Positions 29,978 to 39,283 are shown, numbered from the stretch's first letter. The stretch is 47,147 nucleotides of DNA from Cytophagales bacterium (GCA_013299115.1 JAAFKA010000035.1:1-47147); one strand, 5' to 3'. Notes: a model not told the origin generated them from the sequence alone. Numbers and translations: made by a program.

Positions 29978-31714
29978 TTGACACAAAACCAGTTGGGCTG
30001 CAATCAGCTTTTTTATGGAGATAATTTAGAGGTCTTGCGCAAGCACGTGCAAGATGAAAGTGTGGCTTTGTGTTACATAGACCCACCTTTTAATTCTAAA
30101 CGAAATTATAATCAGATTTACAATAACATAGGCAAAGAAGACACCGCCCAAGCACAGGCTTTTGTAGATACGTGGACTTGGAACAGCATGGCAAATGAAG
30201 GATTGGAAGAAATAGTAAGTAACAAAAATGGACTTTTTACAGCCCAAAGTATCAATTTAATTGTGGGACTTGAAAAAGTGCTGGGCAGAGGCAGTTTATT
30301 TGCCTATTTGGTGAGTATGACCCAACGGATTGCAGAAATTTATAGGGTGTTGAAACCAACAGGCTCATTTTATTTGCATTGCGACCCTACGGCAAGTCAT
30401 TATTTGAAATTGGTGTTAGATTGTATTTTTTGCCCAAGAGGAGGACAATATTTGAATGAAATTACGTGGAAAAGAAAAACAGGCAAGGGAGAAACTAACC
30501 ATAAATCAAATAAATTTGGTGTTTGTACGGATATTATATTCTTCTATTCAAAATCTAAAACTAATACTTTTCATTCTCAATTTAATTTTGACGCAGACGG
30601 TTATCAGGATTATGTGGATAAGTTTTTCAAATTTGAAGACGAGCAAGGGCGTATTTATAGATTAGCAGACCTTTCCAGCCCTTCGCCACGCACAAACTTG
30701 ATGTATGAATACAAAGGCTATCTGCCCCCAAAAAATGGTTGGGCTGTTTCTTTAGAAACTATGCAAGAAATGGAAAAAGAAGGCAGACTTTTTTTTCCAA
30801 AAAATAAGAATGGGCGGATACAACGAAAAAGATTTTTGAATGAACTCAAAGGAAAACCTGTACAAAATCTATGGGACGATATAGAAATGATTAGCTCCCA
30901 AGCCGCAGAAAGATTGGGCTACCCAACTCAAAAACCTGAAAGTTTGTTAGAGAGAATTATTAGGGCAAGTTCCAATGAAGGGGATACAATTTTAGATGCT
31001 TATTGCGGTTGCGGAACTACGATTGCCGTTGCCGAAAGGTTGAAAAGAAATTGGATAGGAATAGACATTACTTATCAATCTATTTCCTTGATTTTGAAAA
31101 GATTAGAAGATACTTTTGGTGGAGATTTTACCAAAGAAATAGTAGATAAAACAACCAAAGAAATTGTTAGACCTGCTCGATTGGTGCTTGACGGCGTGCC
31201 ACAAGATTTTGAAAGTGCAGTAGCTTTGGCAAACAAGCAAGACGATAGACTTCGCAAAGAATTTGAAAAATGGATGGTGCTAACGTACTCGAACAACAGG
31301 GCAATTATCAATGAAAAAAAAGGTGGTGATAGTGGCATCGATGGAATTGCTTTTGTCTTAGATAGTAACGACAAGCAAGAACAGGTTTTCAGACAAGCTA
31401 TTTTTTCTGTCAAATCCAACAAAACTCTTTCGCCAAGTGTGGTGCGTGATTTGTTTGGAACAGTAGAAAGAGAAAAAGCAGTCATGGGATTTTTGCTAAC
31501 TTTATACCCCATGCCAAATTTGGTAAAAGAAGCCGAAAAATATGGAAATTATCAAAACAAATTATTGGGGCAAAGCTACCCCAAAATAACAGTAATCAAT
31601 GTATTGGAAGTTTTAGAAGGCAAAAGATTGCATCTGCCAACCAGCGTAGAAGTGCTGAAAAAAGCAGAACGAAAAACGCAAGACAATATAACCAATGATA
31701 TTTTTGGAAGTTAA
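29978..31714 (+). CDS. Beta-class DNA methyltransferase fused to an Mrr-like endonuclease domain
   Basis: This 578-aa protein begins with TTG (no earlier start after a stop at 29966). The catalytic motif IV DPPF is in CYIDPPFNSKRNYN near residue 34; the SAM-binding motif I DAYCGCGTT is near 340, in the beta-class order, with TQKPESLLERII before it. From about 410, a separate domain carries GGDSGIDGIAFV...FSVKSNK, a D-x(n)-V-K pattern typical of Mrr-type PD-(D/E)XK nucleases. It may be a single-chain restriction-modification enzyme or a methylation-dependent nuclease fusion. No specificity subunit is adjacent. Confidence 0.9.
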   Translation: MTQNQLGCNQLFYGDNLEVLRKHVQDESVALCYIDPPFNSKRNYNQIYNNIGKEDTAQAQAFVDTWTWNSMANEGLEEIVSNKNGLFTAQSINLIVGLEKVLGRGSLFAYLVSMTQRIAEIYRVLKPTGSFYLHCDPTASHYLKLVLDCIFCPRGGQYLNEITWKRKTGKGETNHKSNKFGVCTDIIFFYSKSKTNTFHSQFNFDADGYQDYVDKFFKFEDEQGRIYRLADLSSPSPRTNLMYEYKGYLPPKNGWAVSLETMQEMEKEGRLFFPKNKNGRIQRKRFLNELKGKPVQNLWDDIEMISSQAAERLGYPTQKPESLLERIIRASSNEGDTILDAYCGCGTTIAVAERLKRNWIGIDITYQSISLILKRLEDTFGGDFTKEIVDKTTKEIVRPARLVLDGVPQDFESAVALANKQDDRLRKEFEKWMVLTYSNNRAIINEKKGGDSGIDGIAFVLDSNDKQEQVFRQAIFSVKSNKTLSPSVVRDLFGTVEREKAVMGFLLTLYPMPNLVKEAEKYGNYQNKLLGQSYPKITVINVLEVLEGKRLHLPTSVEVLKKAERKTQDNITNDIFGS

Positions 31715-31773
31715 AGTTTTGAAAATAAATGCTAACTACTAACTGCTAAATTTTATTTAAACCTTAAAAAAAC

Positions 31774-32835
31774 ATGAAATTCATCTTTACTTTTTTCAGC
31801 CTTTGGGTCGTTATGTTGGTGTGTTGCTGGGAGGCAAAAGCCCAAGACCCTCAATTTTCGCAAATGAGTTTTGCCACTCCACTCTACCTGAATCCTGCTT
31901 TTACGGGCAGCACTTCGCAGTGGCGAGGGTCTGTGCTGTACCGCACCCAGTGGGTAGGCGTAAACAACGACAGCTACAAAAGTTTCATTGCCTCAGTCGA
32001 CCACAACATTTCCAGCCACCACAACGGCTTGGGCTTGCGAGTGGTGCATAACAACTCCGCAGGTTTCACGACCAATATGATTACAGGTTTGTATGCTCAC
32101 CACTTAGCCTTTAAAGGTTCTACTTTGTCTATGGGGCTGGGTGCAACTTATGTTACAAGTTCTCTAAACACCTCCGATTTGACCTTCCGCGACCAGTACC
32201 GAATAGACCAAACCAGTTTACAAAAAACGCAAGAAACTTTTGGCAGTTTCAATATCAATGTGCCGAGTTTTTCGGGTGGCATCTTGTTCAAAGGAGGCAA
32301 CAAATATTGGTTGGGAGCAGCAGTCGACCATATCAATTCACCGGGTAGAGATATAGTGAATGATATACCCATGTTGCCAATGAAAATAACCGTACATGGG
32401 GGCTTAAACTTGCTTTCTCTCAATAAACATGGCGATGTAGCCCCTGTAAGTGGCTACCCTGGTTTTGTGTTCAGAAAACAGGGACCTTTCACGCAATTAG
32501 ACATTGGTATTAACTTCTCGAAAGATGCCCACAAAGACGGCTGGGGTTATGTAGTTGGTGGTTGGTATAGAGGTATGTTTATCTCCAATTCTGTAAGCGA
32601 AGGCACACGCAAACAAGATGCGTTAGTAGCTTTGGCGGGCTTGACTATGGGAGATTTGACTTTTACCTACTCTTACGACATCATTCTTTCGCCTCTTGCA
32701 CCCTACGCAGGAGCTACGCATGAGTTGTCTATCATTTTTGAAAACAACCTCAATAAATCAGACTCTCGCAAAGGGGGCATAGCCAATCCTATTTATTTGG
32801 AAAGATTTCCAAAGAAAACGAATAGGAAAAAATAG
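31774..32835 (+). CDS. PorP/SprF-family type IX secretion membrane protein
   Basis: This 353-aa outer-membrane beta-barrel has a signal peptide ending AKAQ, then the family opening DPQFSQMSFATPLYLNPAFTGS. It continues with repeated amphipathic strands (GLGLRVVHNNSAGF, FSGGILFKGGNKYWLGAAVD) and the family end (LAPYAGATHELSIIF). PorP/SprF proteins work with T9SS substrates, often large adhesins encoded nearby; no such adhesin is in this window. Confidence 0.93.
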   Translation: MKFIFTFFSLWVVMLVCCWEAKAQDPQFSQMSFATPLYLNPAFTGSTSQWRGSVLYRTQWVGVNNDSYKSFIASVDHNISSHHNGLGLRVVHNNSAGFTTNMITGLYAHHLAFKGSTLSMGLGATYVTSSLNTSDLTFRDQYRIDQTSLQKTQETFGSFNINVPSFSGGILFKGGNKYWLGAAVDHINSPGRDIVNDIPMLPMKITVHGGLNLLSLNKHGDVAPVSGYPGFVFRKQGPFTQLDIGINFSKDAHKDGWGYVVGGWYRGMFISNSVSEGTRKQDALVALAGLTMGDLTFTYSYDIILSPLAPYAGATHELSIIFENNLNKSDSRKGGIANPIYLERFPKKTNRKK

Positions 32836-32838
32836 AAG

Positions 32839-33252
32839 TTATCTCTTTTGCTCCATAAAACTCTGCAAAAGCAAAACAGCACTTACTTTATCTATATTTC
32901 CTTTTTGCCGACGGTCTTTTTTTTTCATACCTCCCGCCACCATACTTTGAACAGCAATTTTAGAGGTAAATCTTTCATCTATCAGATGTACTAATTTATC
33001 TGGAAATAACTTTTCAAGTTGAATTTTAAACCGCAACACAGCCGCCGTACTATCAGTGGCTGTGTTGTCTAAGTTTTTAGGGAAACCCAATACAAAAGCT
33101 TCTACCCCTTCTTTTTGCACATAGTTTTTCAAAAATTCAATAAGTTTAGATGTTTCCACAGTCGTTAATGCGTTAGCTATTAACTGCAAAGGGTCGGTTA
33201 CGGCAATACCTACTCGTTTAGTGCCATAATCTATAGATAAAATTCTGCCCAT
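32839..33252 (-). CDS. ruvX: Putative Holliday-junction resolvase RuvX/YqgF
   Basis: This 137-aa RNase H-fold protein is involved in pre-16S rRNA processing and proposed as a resolvase. It has MGRILSIDYGTKRVGIAVTD at the N-terminus with the catalytic Asp, VLGFPKNLDNT, HLIDERFTS and IDKVSAVLLLQSF. I start at MGRILSID; the 11 upstream in-frame codons are not conserved-looking. It converges with porP/sprF with a 3-bp gap. Confidence 0.92.
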   Translation of the reverse strand: MGRILSIDYGTKRVGIAVTDPLQLIANALTTVETSKLIEFLKNYVQKEGVEAFVLGFPKNLDNTATDSTAAVLRFKIQLEKLFPDKLVHLIDERFTSKIAVQSMVAGGMKKKDRRQKGNIDKVSAVLLLQSFMEQKR

Positions 33253-33325
33253 GATATTTTTGAGGATAATTAAGTTTAAGTACAAACATAGTTAAAAAAG
33301 AACAACAATTAATGATAGAAAACGG

Positions 33326-35149
33326 TTATGGAAGTAATTTTATCTTTTGCAATTTATGAACTTCCAGAATAGCCGTTTTACGTGCTTGATTAGGTGTACG
33401 ATAGGTTCTAGCGTATGAATTTTGGTTTTCATAAATTTTTTCCCCTTTTTCATATTGCTGTGCTTGAATAGTATGGTGTTGAGGTTGTTTTTGCAAACTA
33501 CTTGTGATAATATACAACAGGCTATCTTGGTGAATGTCTTTGGTGTAAACGTATAGCTTTCTGGGTGCATACACTATGTTTACATTGCCCTCAGGAAAAA
33601 AAAGTACAGCATTTTTTGGCAAAACTTTATTTAATGCCTGATAATCAGCATAATAAGGAACAAATTTTGAAAAAAAAGTTTTCTTTGCTTCTTCATTAAA
33701 AAAAGGTATAGGATTTAGATTTGTTATATAGTAATACATGGTGGATAAATAAGGTAGTACACCTAAGGCAATAATAGCTAACTGAGTTTTAGGTCTTTGA
33801 AGTTGTAATTTCCAAGAAGTAGGAATATAAAGAAGAGTTAAAATAAAAAAAGCATTGTCTATAGACCCCCAATAGCGTAGTTCAACAGCATTGCCTAAAT
33901 ATTGGAAACAGACTGCTGTAGATAAACAGGCTACGAGTAAGTCTATTTTTATTTTTTTGCTTATTGTACTAAAAAATAGGAATATAATAGCTAATAATTT
34001 GATTAAAGAAAAGTTAATTAAGTTATACTTCATGATGTTAATTGTAACTTCATTCATATTTTTTAGAGGCATTGTTTTTGCTATTCTTATCTCCTCTGGG
34101 CTAAATTTATGATAGGGGAAAATATCAGCCATAATAGGTCCCCAAAATGTTCCTACATGGGCATAAGTCCAAACTAATGTAGGTAAATAGAATATCATTG
34201 TGGGCAATAAAAATGCAAATAATATATGCCAACTTGCTTTTCTATGCCTCATAATGTCATACAAAACAACCAAAGATAAAAATACAGTTAAAATAACCAA
34301 TGATATCTTACCTATTGCAGCTGCATTTGCTGCAATAGCCCACGCCCAACAGAAATTATTTAATGAACTGTGTTTGATAATCAAATCCCTCTCAGCAAAT
34401 AGAACAACAAGCAATACTACAGATAGAGATGAAAATACGGTTGAGGAAGGGGTAGCTTGTACGATTGAATATAAACCTACAATTAAAATAGCACCAGCAA
34501 GGAGGCGGATAGTCAAATCAAATTTTCTTAAAATCTGATGACTAAAATATACAATCACAAGCCAAAATAGCAGGCTAATTACACTCGCAGAATCAGGAAA
34601 GCCAAAATAAACAATAGGAATTTGTGCCATAGAATATATCATAAAGGCAGGGTTTCTCAGGTATTGATGTGGGTAAGTATAACCACCTTCCATTGAAATA
34701 TATTGTACAGGCGGCATATGATAGTGAAGGTCATCTATTTTAGTTGTCGGTAGTAACACATAGTATAAGATGGGCAAAATAGTTAAGACAAATACCAAAC
34801 CACTCAATAGTGTTGGTTTAGCATAATTAAATTTCAATTTTTTGAGATAGCTATAGCAGGAAGGAATTTTTTGATAGCCTGTTAATAAAAATAGGAAAAA
34901 AACAATGCCATTAGTAGTATATATTGTTACACGATTAATCCAAAAGCAAATACTAAGGAAGTTCATGGTGGCACTCATAACTAAGAAGCCCAAAAGTACA
35001 GCCAAGACATTGCGAAATGGATCAGGTAAATTAGGTAAAAACAATTTTAATAGCAATCTACCTAATTGGGTAACACCTATGAAATAAATAATGCCAATCA
35101 ATAAATTGAGGAAAGGATTATAAGACTGTAAAGCCCAGAAAGAAACCAT
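33326..35149 (-). CDS. Polytopic membrane protein, glycosyltransferase-like
   Basis: This 607-aa protein has roughly 12 hydrophobic helices and a C-terminal soluble part of about 90 residues. An extracytoplasmic loop with DDLHYHMPPVQYISMEGGY near 147-165 resembles the acidic loop of GT-C (PMT/ArnT-like) glycosyltransferases. I cannot assign a family with confidence. It stands alone on the minus strand next to tRNA genes. Confidence 0.65.
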   Translation of the reverse strand: MVSFWALQSYNPFLNLLIGIIYFIGVTQLGRLLLKLFLPNLPDPFRNVLAVLLGFLVMSATMNFLSICFWINRVTIYTTNGIVFFLFLLTGYQKIPSCYSYLKKLKFNYAKPTLLSGLVFVLTILPILYYVLLPTTKIDDLHYHMPPVQYISMEGGYTYPHQYLRNPAFMIYSMAQIPIVYFGFPDSASVISLLFWLVIVYFSHQILRKFDLTIRLLAGAILIVGLYSIVQATPSSTVFSSLSVVLLVVLFAERDLIIKHSSLNNFCWAWAIAANAAAIGKISLVILTVFLSLVVLYDIMRHRKASWHILFAFLLPTMIFYLPTLVWTYAHVGTFWGPIMADIFPYHKFSPEEIRIAKTMPLKNMNEVTINIMKYNLINFSLIKLLAIIFLFFSTISKKIKIDLLVACLSTAVCFQYLGNAVELRYWGSIDNAFFILTLLYIPTSWKLQLQRPKTQLAIIALGVLPYLSTMYYYITNLNPIPFFNEEAKKTFFSKFVPYYADYQALNKVLPKNAVLFFPEGNVNIVYAPRKLYVYTKDIHQDSLLYIITSSLQKQPQHHTIQAQQYEKGEKIYENQNSYARTYRTPNQARKTAILEVHKLQKIKLLP

Positions 35150-35186
35150 TGCAGATTAAATAAATCGTTATTAAATTATGAATAAA

Positions 35187-35218
35187 AAAGCCACCACAAA
35201 TTTTTTTGTGGTGGCTTT
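35187..35218 (-). terminator. Terminator downstream of tRNA-Val
   Basis: Perfect 14-bp arms AAAGCCACCACAAA / TTTGTGGTGGCTTT with a T4 loop and T-runs on both strands; serves the leftward tRNA-Val transcript. Confidence 0.75.
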
Positions 35219-35228
35219 CAATTTTTAG

Positions 35229-35303
35229 TGGGACGTAATGGGTTCGAACCATTGACCCTCTGCTTGTAAGGCAGATGCTCTGAACCAGCTGAGCTAACAT
35301 CCC
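35229..35303 (-). tRNA. tRNA-Val (TAC), copy 1
   Basis: The acceptor stem GGGATGT/ACGTCCC is complete with discriminator A, a D-loop with AGCTCAGCTGGTTC, and anticodon loop CTTACAA giving TAC for valine. The T-arm GGTTCGAACC is intact. 75 nt, no encoded CCA. Confidence 0.95.
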
Positions 35304-35402
35304 TTTTGATACTTGCGAGTTGTTAATGCTAAATTGTTATTATTTTGCCTTACAACCCAAAATAGACTAAAGCCTACTTTACATTCTACTTTTAAAATTT
35401 AG

Positions 35403-35477
35403 TGGGACGTAATGGGTTCGAACCATTGACCCTCTGCTTGTAAGGCAGATGCTCTGAACCAGCTGAGCTAACATCCC
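35403..35477 (-). tRNA. tRNA-Val (TAC), copy 2
   Basis: Identical in sequence to the gene at 35229-35303 and separated from it by 99 bp of unrelated DNA, so both are probably in one leftward transcript. Anticodon TAC. Confidence 0.95.
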
Positions 35478-35548
35478 TTATTTGATTTTCGGTGTGCAAA
35501 GTTGGTGGCTTTTTTTCTAAGTTCCAAATAATTTGCAATTTTTTTTTG

Positions 35549-35673
35549 TAACTGTTTAGGTACTCCACTTTTTATACGTTGGCAATGGTCGCAGACCTTG
35601 ACAATCGTATAAAAAACGTGGTACGATTGTCAAGGTGCGAAAAGCACCATTGCCAACGTACCTAAATAGTTAC
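35549..35673. repeat. Nested inverted pair of dispersed palindromic repeats
   Basis: Outer arms GTAACTGTTTAGGTA (35549-35563) and TACCTAAATAGTTAC (35659-35673) enclose two palindromic units facing each other: a 35-bp unit at 35575-35609 and a 39-bp unit at 35622-35660, the latter the exact complement of 18616-18654. The right outer arm reaches into the stop codon of the cyclase gene, so it may form its 3' end. Confidence 0.75.
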
Positions 35674-36482
35674 AAAAAGGCATACAAAATAGGTTTGCTT
35701 GGGCTGGCATCACTCTCAAAACTTGCAATTTGGAGGTTGAGCAAATACAAACCGTCTTTTATTGTAGGTGGCACATAAATTAACTCCGTAATGGTGCAGT
35801 CTTTTCTTATCTGTTCTGTTGGAGTAGTTTGGTGGCGTGGGAGCAAATTCCAAAAATTTCGGTGAGCAGACAAAGCCCCGTTGTCCCATTCTTTGTCCAC
35901 CGAAGGCAAGTCGAGCAAGAGGTGTTTGATTTGGTGGTCTTTCAAAAAATTGCCAATTTCAGGCTCCAAGTAAGGTGGATTAGTACCCGAATAGTGGCGT
36001 TGGCGTTTGCTTTCGTCATGGGGCAAGGTGCGAATAAGCAAAGCCTCTACGCCCTGCAAAGAATTGAGAAAGGTTGGCAAAGTGCTTTGAATTTGCTGTT
36101 GGAGGGCAGCAAGAGCAACATAGTCGTCTTGTAATTCGTTTTTTTGGGTGGGCAAAGACACCAAAAGTGCCACAAACACAAATTGTTTGAGGCATTGGTT
36201 GATAGTGGCACCGTCTGTGGAGAGATGTCCGTAACATTCGGTATGTGTGCCGTTGCCATGCGGCGTAAGGCTTACTCGTTGGTAATTGCAAGAGCCACCT
36301 TGCAAGGTGCTACCTACAAAATCTCCTACGCTGATGGTTTCGTACTGTACGGGGGCTGCATAGTAGCAATTTACGGCTTCCTCACCACTTAGCAAGGGCA
36401 GAGAAATGTCTATGGGTTTGGTAAAGTCTATTTGCAAAGGTTTAGAATCTGGCAATAGATTGAGAGCTTGGAAGGATAGCAT
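35670..36482 (-). CDS. Cyclase-family metal hydrolase (kynurenine formamidase-like)
   Basis: This 270-aa protein has the cyclase/KynB signature TPHGNGTHTECYGHL (H-x3-GTH-x-E/D) at about 73-87, with DISLPLLSG before it and LLIRTLPHDES, HLLLDLPSVDKEWDNG and ITELIYVPPTIKDGLY later. Family members hydrolyse N-formylkynurenine or other amides with Zn or Mn. The presence of kmo in the same window favours a kynurenine pathway role, but other substrates are possible. No signal peptide. Confidence 0.8.
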   Translation of the reverse strand: MLSFQALNLLPDSKPLQIDFTKPIDISLPLLSGEEAVNCYYAAPVQYETISVGDFVGSTLQGGSCNYQRVSLTPHGNGTHTECYGHLSTDGATINQCLKQFVFVALLVSLPTQKNELQDDYVALAALQQQIQSTLPTFLNSLQGVEALLIRTLPHDESKRQRHYSGTNPPYLEPEIGNFLKDHQIKHLLLDLPSVDKEWDNGALSAHRNFWNLLPRHQTTPTEQIRKDCTITELIYVPPTIKDGLYLLNLQIASFESDASPSKPILYAFL

Positions 36483-36536
36483 AAATGCAGTGGTTAGTTG
36501 TGAATTGTTGGTGGTTAATTTTAGAGGTAGTAAGGA

Positions 36537-36579
36537 AAATTAGCTATCAGGTGGCTTTAAGCCACCTGATAGCTAATTT
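36537..36579. repeat. Perfect 21-bp-arm palindrome with one central base
   Basis: AAATTAGCTATCAGGTGGCTT, a single T, and its exact reverse complement. It lies between the cyclase and BI-1 genes, next to a second palindrome at 36601. It could be a terminator or a mobile palindromic unit. Confidence 0.7.
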
Positions 36580-36600
36580 CACAAGAATTTGACAAAAAAC

Positions 36601-36629
36601 ACCCGAAGGGTTTTTAAAACCCTTCGGGT
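36601..36629 (-). terminator. Terminator of the BI-1 family gene
   Basis: Perfect 14-bp arms ACCCGAAGGGTTTT / AAAACCCTTCGGGT around one T, followed on the minus strand by GTTTTTT. It lies 10 bp after the BI-1 gene stop. Confidence 0.75.
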
Positions 36630-36638
36630 AGGCAAAAT

Positions 36639-37385
36639 TTAATCTCTTAATTTAGCCAATAATCTCAAAACTTCTAAGTAAAGCCAAATCAAGGTAACAA
36701 TTATACCGAAAGCTGCATACCACTCCAAGAATTTAGGGGCTTGTTGTTCTGCACCACCTTCTATGAAGTCAAAATCCATTACCAAGTTGAGGGAAGCAAT
36801 GACTACTACAAAGGCACTGAAACCAATGCCAATAATTCCGTTTTCGTGAATATAAGGAATTTGGATATTGAACATTCCCAAAAGCAAAGTCAAAAGATAA
36901 ACTAAGGCAATACCACCAGTAGCTGATGCGACCATCAATTTAAAGTTTTCGGTAGCTTTGATAAGTCCTGTTTTATAGACTACCAACAAAGCCAACAAAA
37001 TACACAAGGTAATGGCTACGGCTTGCAAAACCAAGCCTGCATAAGCTGCTTCGTAAATGGCAGAAACTGCACCCAAAGCAAAACCTTTGAGGATAGCATA
37101 AATTGGTGCGGTAATATAAGCCCACTCTTTTTTGAATACGGTTACAATGGCTACTATCAAGCCGCCAATGCTGCCCACCATCATCCAAGGATAGACTACG
37201 GAGGCATCTAAGGCATTGAAATACAAGTTCCAAGTCCAAACAGCAGAGCAAAGAACTAAGAGCAACAAAATACCAATTTTGTTTACTGTACCGCCAATGG
37301 TCATTACACCTGTTTCTTTGGTGGCTGTACCATATTGAGAGAATGTTTCATCTCCTAAAGCTGGATTAGATGATTTGAATAACAT
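36639..37385 (-). CDS. Bax inhibitor-1/YccA-family membrane protein
   Basis: This 248-aa protein has seven hydrophobic helices; it opens MLFKSSNPALGDETF, typical of the bacterial BI-1 group, and carries GFALGAVSAIYEA near the middle and the C-terminal AFGIIVTLIWLYLEVLRLL. BI-1/TMBIM relatives are calcium-leak or stress-related membrane proteins; the bacterial role is unclear. A -7 element TAACTTTG lies at 37432-37439 on this strand. Confidence 0.88.
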   Translation of the reverse strand: MLFKSSNPALGDETFSQYGTATKETGVMTIGGTVNKIGILLLLVLCSAVWTWNLYFNALDASVVYPWMMVGSIGGLIVAIVTVFKKEWAYITAPIYAILKGFALGAVSAIYEAAYAGLVLQAVAITLCILLALLVVYKTGLIKATENFKLMVASATGGIALVYLLTLLLGMFNIQIPYIHENGIIGIGFSAFVVVIASLNLVMDFDFIEGGAEQQAPKFLEWYAAFGIIVTLIWLYLEVLRLLAKLRD

Positions 37386-37431
37386 AGTTTTTTGTTTTGA
37401 AAAGTTATTAGATTTACTATTAGGTTTTTGG

Positions 37432-37439
37432 CAAAGTTA
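37432..37439 (-). promoter_or_regulatory. -7 element (TAACTTTG) of the BI-1 gene
   Basis: Exact TAnnTTTG match on the minus strand, 47 bp before the start at 37385, with an ATTG rather than TTTG near -33. The remaining gap to 37657 shows nothing further. Confidence 0.45.
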
Positions 37440-37657
37440 GGTTATTTTTTTGAGAAAAACAATTAATAGAAAGATATAAACTACACAAAAAAATTCGTTA
37501 TACAACTCAAACATTGGTAATCAACTTAGTTACTTAAAGACAGCTATCCTTATATTTTGTCACATTACTTAGTATAAGTTTTAGCCCGCACCTGAATAAA
37601 ATATAACACTTCAGCCCACACATTATTTTAGGTTTGGACTTGAAGTTCAAGCTGTAT

Positions 37658-38782
37658 TTATTGCTGCGTTACTACCTCCTGAATAAACCGCATAATGGGC
37701 ATCGTAGCCCTGTCGTAATTAGACAACACAACGACTGTATAACCCAAATCGGGGTAAATTTCCATTTGTGCATCTACACCCGGCGCACCGCCTGTGTGTC
37801 CGAACATTCTGTTTTTGTTTTTATACAATTCGCCAAATCCGTAGGCATATTTCACTTCGGGCAGGTTTGCGTGTGGTAGGGCAGGCAACATCACCACTTT
37901 TCCTGTTGTGATGGTTGCCAAAGTTTTGAGGCTCACCAACTTGCCCGCCAACAAAGCCACCGAAAACTTGTGCAAATCAACCGCAGTGGAGTAGCCACCA
38001 CCTGCCGAATTGCCTTTTACTTCCATCATTTTGGTATTTGCCTCTCTGCTGCCTTTTTCTCCTGTTGGGCTGGGCAAATAGCCAATAGCCAAATTGTCGT
38101 GCTTTTTGTCCCTTTCGTAGCTGTCTGTATTGCCCATGCCTGCCACTGCAAAAATATTTTGCTTTACATACTCAAAATAGCTGAGTTTTGAAACTTTTTC
38201 TATCACTGCCCCTAACAAAATATATCCATAATTGCTGTACTTAAACTTTGCCCCAGCCTTAAACAAAAGAGGTTCTTCCAAACCAATATTTACATAAGTG
38301 TTGATAGTTTTGGCAGTATCGGCAATGGTTTCAAACTTTGGGAACATAAAAAAATCTCCTGTACCCGCCGTATGTGTAAGCAGTTGCTCAATGGTAATGT
38401 CGCCAAAAGTTTTTTCGGGCAGTTGAGGCAAATGCTTGATAACTTTATCCGAATAATTGAGTTTATTTTTCTCCGCTAACTGGGCAATGGCAACGCTGGT
38501 AAACATTTTATTCATAGAACCAATATTAAACTTGGTTTCTATGTTGTTCGGCGTGTTTTGCTCTTGATTAGCCAAACCAACAGCCTTTTGGTAAATGATT
38601 TTGTCCCCTTTGGCTATCAAAACGGTGCCAGAAAATTCATCTCTTGTTGTCAAATCTTTCACCAATTTGTTGATGTCTGTTAGTTGTTTTTCGCCAACAG
38701 CATCTTGATTGTTTTGTGCGTGGCAGGCAAAACTAATGGAAATTAAAGCTATGCTTAGGAGTTTTGAAACTTGATTTTTCAT
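37658..38782 (-). CDS. Class C beta-lactamase-like serine hydrolase
   Basis: This 374-aa secreted protein has a signal (KLLSIALISISFACHAQ, possibly a lipobox at FAC). It carries the SxxK motif S89-M-N-K92, the Y-x-N motif in KYSNYGYILLG and a GHTGGAPG third motif, the layout of AmpC/EstB/PBP-type hydrolases. It may be an esterase or peptidase rather than an antibiotic-resistance enzyme. Start at MKNQVSKLL; 18 upstream in-frame codons are non-conserved. Confidence 0.9.
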   Translation of the reverse strand: MKNQVSKLLSIALISISFACHAQNNQDAVGEKQLTDINKLVKDLTTRDEFSGTVLIAKGDKIIYQKAVGLANQEQNTPNNIETKFNIGSMNKMFTSVAIAQLAEKNKLNYSDKVIKHLPQLPEKTFGDITIEQLLTHTAGTGDFFMFPKFETIADTAKTINTYVNIGLEEPLLFKAGAKFKYSNYGYILLGAVIEKVSKLSYFEYVKQNIFAVAGMGNTDSYERDKKHDNLAIGYLPSPTGEKGSREANTKMMEVKGNSAGGGYSTAVDLHKFSVALLAGKLVSLKTLATITTGKVVMLPALPHANLPEVKYAYGFGELYKNKNRMFGHTGGAPGVDAQMEIYPDLGYTVVVLSNYDRATMPIMRFIQEVVTQQ

Positions 38783-38813
38783 GTTGATAATTTTTAGTTT
38801 TGTGATTTTTTTA

Positions 38814-38899
38814 TACGTTGTCAATGGTGCTTGCACCTTGACAATCGTAATTATTACATTTTTATACGATTGTCAAGGTCTGCGACCATTGCCAACGTA
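38814..38899. repeat. Inverted pair of dispersed palindromic repeats
   Basis: Units at 38814-38849 (opens TACGTTGTCAATGGTGC) and 38865-38899 (opens TACGATTGTCAAGGTC) face each other, matching the family at 18616 and 35575/35622. A partial end (CAATCGTATAAAAA) follows at about 38910. They lie upstream of the hydrolase gene. The rest of 38783-39283 holds an imperfect inverted repeat with TTTTGGGTAAT arms (about 39076-39147), a small CATTCGCC-TGAAGGCGAAT hairpin (39240-39258), and a possible -7 TAGCTTTG (39215-39222). Confidence 0.7.
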
Positions 38900-39283
38900 T
38901 AAAAATTGCAATCGTATAAAAACTTTTTTTTGTTATTTTTATGCAAAGCTACCTGCAATTTTTGACCTGCCTAAGCCCAAGTTACCACACACCAAAATCA
39001 AGTGATGAAACCCCAAAAGCAAGTGATTTGGTTTTTACTGCCTTTTTCATCACACAAAAAGGTAGTTTTGTAACATTTTTTGGGTAATAAGAAAATGAAG
39101 TTGTAGATTAGTTTTGCGGTTACAAAATTATCTTCATTACCCAAAACGAAATAGCAACATTCTCCTAATTGTTTCTTTTTTACAAAACTTCTTTTAATTG
39201 CTTAGAAAAATTAGTAGCTTTGGGAGAGAAAGTAAGAACATTCGCCTGAAGGCGAATATATAGTTGTTAAACCCCAAAAGACC

